A DNA stretch of 64,000 nt from NCBI GenBank assembly GCA_002414905.1, contig DIAY01000107.1, positions 13,600 to 77,599 of the forward strand. Direction: 5' to 3'. Under the pieces are notes generated by a model. That model was not told where the DNA came from, did no database searches, and saw only the letters and a program-made list of their open reading frames with translations. Positions 61,246 through 64,000 of this stretch are shown one piece after another (within the stretch, counting starts at the first letter, position 1; each line of letters opens with the position of its first letter). Position numbers and translations under genes: made by a program. This DNA comes from Holophagales bacterium UBA5066 (lineage in GTDB: Bacteria; Acidobacteriota; Thermoanaerobaculia; UBA5066).

Positions 61246-62460
61246 ATGAAGATCCTCCAGCTCTGTCCGAAGGTTCCCTGGCCTCCCGACGATGGAGGGA
61301 GGGTCGCCATGCGGGTTCTCGCCCTGTCGCTCCGGCAGGCCGGGGCCGAGGTACGGACCCTCTGCCTCAACCCGCGCAAGCACCACATCGACCCCGTATC
61401 GCTACCGGTGGAGGCCAGAGTCCTCAGGGTCGAGGCGATCGACGTGGACACGTCGGTCACACTGGCCGGGGCGCTGAAGAGCCTTTTCCGCGGGACTTCC
61501 TACAACGTCGACCGCTTCTACACGCCGTCCTTCGAGCAGCGACTGCGTGAGGTCGTCCGCGAGGAGCGTCCCGACGTCGTCCTCCTCGAGAGCCTCTTCA
61601 TGGTGCCGTACGTCCCGGCCCTGCGAGAGGCGACCGAGGCACGCCTCGTCCTGCGCTCCGTCAACGTCGAGCACGAGATCTGGCAGGGGCTCGCGCGGAG
61701 CGAGACGGGGTGTACGAGGCGCCTCGTACTCGGCGGTCTGGCGCGCCGGCTGCGGGCCTTCGAGCTCGCGACGCTGAACGACGTGGACGCCATAGTCACC
61801 GTGACTCCCGAGGACGCCGCGACGTACGGGAACCTCGGGGCAAAGATCCCCGTCCACGTCGCTCCGGTCGGAATCGATACAGACGACTACTCCGACCGCT
61901 CCGGTCACGGGGACCCGCTCACCCTCGTCTTCCTCGGGTCCCTCGACTGGAGGCCGAACATCGAAGCGGTCCGCTGGTTCCTGGAAAGCACCTGGCCGAT
62001 CGTGAAGCAATCGGTCCCCGGAGCTCGATTCCTCCTTGGCGGGAGCAACCCGCCGGCAGCTCTCGAAGGACTCCCGCAGCCGGAGGGTGTCCGGGTTCTC
62101 GGACGCGTACCGGATGCCCGTGAGTTCCTCGCCTCGGGAACGGCCATGGTCGTTCCGCTCCTTTCCGGAGGAGGAATGCGGGTCAAGATCCTCGAAGCGA
62201 TGGCTCTGGGCATACCCGTCATCTCGACGAAACTGGGCGCGGCCGGAATTGGCGCCAGAGACGGGTCCGAGATCCTCCTGGCAGACGATCCGGGTGCCCT
62301 CGCGGCGGCATGCGTCAACCTCCTGCTCGACGCGACCCGGGCCGCCACGATCGGGCGGGCCGGAAGACAGTACATACACGAGGTCTTTGACGCCTCAAAG
62401 ATTGGCCGACGCCTCTTCGAAACCCTGGAGAACGAGGTCAGGCGACCACGCCCGGCCTGA
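61246..62460 (+). CDS. Glycosyltransferase family 4 protein
   Basis: GT-B glycosyltransferase of 404 residues. The N-terminal domain opens MKILQLCPKVPWPPDDGGRV; the C-terminal domain has FLGSLDWRPNIEAVRWF, VRVLGRVPDAREFLASG and VPLLSGGGMRVKILEAMALGIPV, the GT4 sugar-nucleotide site (ExxxxxGxPV type). It probably adds a sugar to a cell-surface glycan or secondary metabolite; the sugar cannot be told. GGGAG sits 5 nt before the ATG. Confidence 0.88.
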   Translation: MKILQLCPKVPWPPDDGGRVAMRVLALSLRQAGAEVRTLCLNPRKHHIDPVSLPVEARVLRVEAIDVDTSVTLAGALKSLFRGTSYNVDRFYTPSFEQRLREVVREERPDVVLLESLFMVPYVPALREATEARLVLRSVNVEHEIWQGLARSETGCTRRLVLGGLARRLRAFELATLNDVDAIVTVTPEDAATYGNLGAKIPVHVAPVGIDTDDYSDRSGHGDPLTLVFLGSLDWRPNIEAVRWFLESTWPIVKQSVPGARFLLGGSNPPAALEGLPQPEGVRVLGRVPDAREFLASGTAMVVPLLSGGGMRVKILEAMALGIPVISTKLGAAGIGARDGSEILLADDPGALAAACVNLLLDATRAATIGRAGRQYIHEVFDASKIGRRLFETLENEVRRPRPA

Positions 62461-62490
62461 CTCGCCACAGTCTGTTGCTTCTCCAGCGAG

Positions 62491-62507
62491 GGGTCTGAGG
62501 TAGACCC
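62491..62507 (+). promoter_or_regulatory. Inverted repeat, candidate activator site
   Basis: GGGTCT, 5 nt, AGACCC. Its centre is about 117 nt before the predicted sigma54 start at 62616, the usual distance for an enhancer-binding protein site. Binding is a guess. Confidence 0.35.
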
Positions 62508-62589
62508 GGGGTCAATGTCCGTCCCGGGGCCGATCGGGCTTGAAGAGCAATGCCTGACCCATTGAAGGCAGAGTTCGCCCAATTTCGGC

Positions 62590-62605
62590 TGGCACGCTTC
62601 TCGCG
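62590..62605 (+). promoter_or_regulatory. Sigma54-type promoter before the M43 metalloprotease gene
   Basis: TGGCACGCTTCTCGCG. The -24 element TGGCACG is perfect; GG and GC are exactly 10 nt apart; total 10 of 12 consensus positions. Transcription should begin near 62616, giving a leader of about 50 nt that holds the GAGGA repeats. Confidence 0.5.
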
Positions 62606-62633
62606 TTCAAGGGCCAAACCGTACGACCGGGTC

Positions 62634-62660
62634 ATTGAGGAATTGAGGAATTGAGGAGGA
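62634..62660 (+). repeat. Three tandem copies of an 8-nt Shine-Dalgarno-like unit
   Basis: ATTGAGGA repeated three times (62634-62657) and followed by GGAG. Each unit carries GAGGA. The last lies at workable distance from the TTG start at 62668. Copy number change could tune translation. Confidence 0.6.
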
Positions 62661-62667
62661 GAAGACT

Positions 62668-63603
62668 TTGAACGCCAAGCCCATTCTGGCCGCCCTGTTG
62701 CTTCCGCTCGCCCTCACCGCCACCGCTGCGCAGCCTCTCGAGAAGCGCCCATGGGACGACACACCCTTTTCCTTCGAAGGCGAAGAGTGGGCCAGCCATC
62801 GGGACTTCGTCGAGGCCGGCCGCCGGTGCCAGACGTTCCAGCCCGACGAGGACACGGCCGCCGCGCTCGAGGAAGACTTCCTCTTCCAGCTCAGCCAGCG
62901 GCCCCAGTTCGAGGCTCTCTTCACCCCAGGTACCGTCATCCCCGTCTATGTCCACGTCATCACGAACGGGACCGCCGGCAACGTCAGCGACTCGATGATC
63001 GCCAGCCAGGTCTCGGTCCTGAACGCGGCCTACGCCAGCACTGGCGTTTCCTTCAGTCTCGTCTCCACGGACCGGACGTCGAACGCCACCTGGTACACGA
63101 TGTCCCCCGGCTCCTCGGCGGAGTCGGCCGCGAAGAATGCGCTCCGCAGGGGTTCTGCCAACGACCTGAACCTCTACATCGCAAATCCGGGCGGTGGCCT
63201 CCTCGGCTGGGCGACCTTCCCGTCGAGCTATCAGAGCGCCCCCCTCAAGGACGGCGTCGTCGTACTCAACTCTTCTCTCCCGGGAGGCTCCGCGGCCCCC
63301 TACAACCTCGGGGACACCGGCACCCACGAGGTCGGTCACTGGATGGGTCTCTACCACACCTTCCAGGGCGCCTGTAAGACCGGCAGCAACGCCGGCGACT
63401 ACGTTGCCGACACGAACGCGGAGAAGAGTGCCGCGTACGGCTGCCCGACCGGCCGCAACAGCTGCACGGGCACGAGGTACCCAGGCAACGATCCGATCGA
63501 GAACTTCATGGACTACACCGACGACTCCTGCATGTACCGTTTCTCCGCTGGCCAGATTTCCCGCATGCGCGCCCAGTGGGACGCGTACCGCGCCGGCAGA
63601 TAA
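62668..63603 (+). CDS. Secreted M43-type (pappalysin/cytophagalysin) zinc metalloprotease
   Basis: Product of 311 residues. It has a signal peptide ([19 protein letters not shown]), a short propeptide and the zinc motif [11 protein letters not shown] (HExxHxxGxxH), with the Met-turn in [10 protein letters not shown], as in M43 enzymes. Paired cysteines near the active site suggest an exported, disulfide-bonded protease. The start is TTG at 62668 after GAGGAGGAG. It has a sigma54-type promoter and a good terminator, so it is a one-gene unit under apparent special control. Confidence 0.9.
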   Translation: MNAKPILAALLLPLALTATAAQPLEKRPWDDTPFSFEGEEWASHRDFVEAGRRCQTFQPDEDTAAALEEDFLFQLSQRPQFEALFTPGTVIPVYVHVITNGTAGNVSDSMIASQVSVLNAAYASTGVSFSLVSTDRTSNATWYTMSPGSSAESAAKNALRRGSANDLNLYIANPGGGLLGWATFPSSYQSAPLKDGVVVLNSSLPGGSAAPYNLGDTGTHEVGHWMGLYHTFQGACKTGSNAGDYVADTNAEKSAAYGCPTGRNSCTGTRYPGNDPIENFMDYTDDSCMYRFSAGQISRMRAQWDAYRAGR

Positions 63604-63631
63604 GTCCTCTCCGGTACCCGGCTCTTTCAGG

Positions 63632-63665
63632 GGGGAGTGACCTCACGGTCGCTCCCCTCTTCGTT
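63632..63665 (+). terminator. Rho-independent terminator of the M43 protease gene
   Basis: GGGGAGTGAC, 6-nt loop, GTCGCTCCCC (10 pairs, one G-T wobble), followed by TCTTCGTTTCC. It lies 28 nt after the stop. Confidence 0.75.
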
Positions 63666-63782
63666 TCCGGCAGCGCTCCAAGGCGGACCCGGGAAACCGC
63701 CGGCGATCCTCGCGACAGGCTCGTGGCCACACCGTCCCGAGAGAGTGCGACGAGCGCCTCGTCCCGTGCCACACTTCTCGGG

Positions 63783-64000
63783 ATGCCCATTCGCCTTCCG
63801 CGTTCTCGCACGGTCCGTGCCGGTGCCGGCATCCTCATCCTCATTCTGGCCACCCTCGGAGTCCGGTCCCTGCGCGGGCGCACGGTGGAGGCCGTCCGCC
63901 TCACCCGCCAGGACCTTCTCGAGACCCTCGTCGTCAGTGGCCGGGTCCTGGCGCGTTCGAAAGCCTCCCTCGGCTCGACGGTCTCCGCGAGGGTCGAGGC
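63783..64000 (+). CDS. Efflux adaptor (HlyD/RND membrane fusion protein), N-terminal part
   Basis: The gene starts ATG at 63783 and runs off the right edge; 72 residues are visible. An N-terminal membrane anchor (AGILILILATLGV) is followed by VRLTRQDLLETLVVSGRVLARS and LGSTVSARVE, the opening of the first lipoyl half in membrane fusion proteins such as MacA. Partner pump genes would lie beyond the edge. No ribosome binding site is seen. Confidence 0.7.
   Translation, partial: MPIRLPRSRTVRAGAGILILILATLGVRSLRGRTVEAVRLTRQDLLETLVVSGRVLARSKASLGSTVSARVE

Overview
This window comes from the chromosome of a high-GC, Gram-negative (diderm) bacterium. Outer-membrane biogenesis genes are present (lpxD, lpxH, bamA, ompH/skp, lolC/lolD). 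GC at third codon positions is very high, and DUF4388, GGDEF, SpoIIE-type phosphatase and sigma54-activator genes lie side by side. The overall style suggests an Acidobacteriota-like organism, perhaps Thermoanaerobaculia or Holophagae; that placement is an inference from gene content, not from a marker comparison. I see no rRNA, tRNA, CRISPR array, complete insertion sequence or prophage. The window reads as ordinary, densely packed core chromosome with several odd fusions.

Layout. 1-6.5 kb (minus): clpC, bamA, ompH, lpxD (cut by the window edge). 6.6-11.7 kb (minus): an unrecognised 543-residue protein, lysS, lolC, lolD. 11.7-14.4 kb: hpt-ridA (+), ltaE (-), an MBL hydrolase (+). 14.4-18.8 kb (minus): a porin-like protein, a MacA-like adaptor, a MacB-like ATPase and permease, and the 15-codon tail of a second, lost permease. 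18.9-25.7 kb (minus): asnS, a chorismate mutase/prephenate dehydratase/DAHP synthase fusion, rimO, ribF and a membrane protein. 26-33 kb: a small gene of unknown role, glutaryl-CoA-type dehydrogenase, DUF4388 protein, GGDEF protein, 3-methyladenine glycosylase, sugar epimerase, PP2C phosphatase. 33-40 kb: dacB, a nuclease-helicase fusion, a secreted repeat protein, an HDAC-like deacylase. 39.9-45.9 kb (+): flippase-like protein, nrdR, hsp20, lon, thiL and DUF2062, each overlapping the next by 4 nt. 46-54.9 kb (minus): lpxH, aroA, a giant sigma54 activator, a 41-residue hydrophobic peptide and a TMTC-like protein. 55-64 kb: secreted subtilase, a secreted unknown, a Spy-like protein, lpd, a glycosyltransferase, an M43 metalloprotease and the start of an efflux adaptor.

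Two genome-wide habits stand out. First, many genes have a TANNNT-like -10 box ending only 5-9 nt before the start codon and no Shine-Dalgarno sequence, which predicts leaderless mRNAs; this also settles many start codons (GTG and TTG as well as ATG). Second, genes inside operons usually overlap by exactly 4 nt (ATGA, GTGA, TTGA and probably CTGA).

The most unusual items are the three-function aromatic-pathway fusion; the PD-(D/E)XK nuclease fused to an XPD/DinG-type helicase; a sigma54 activator whose long N-terminal part looks like decayed kinase and ATPase domains, together with a sigma54-type promoter and upstream dyad before the M43 protease gene; and a short gene translationally coupled to the TMTC-like gene.
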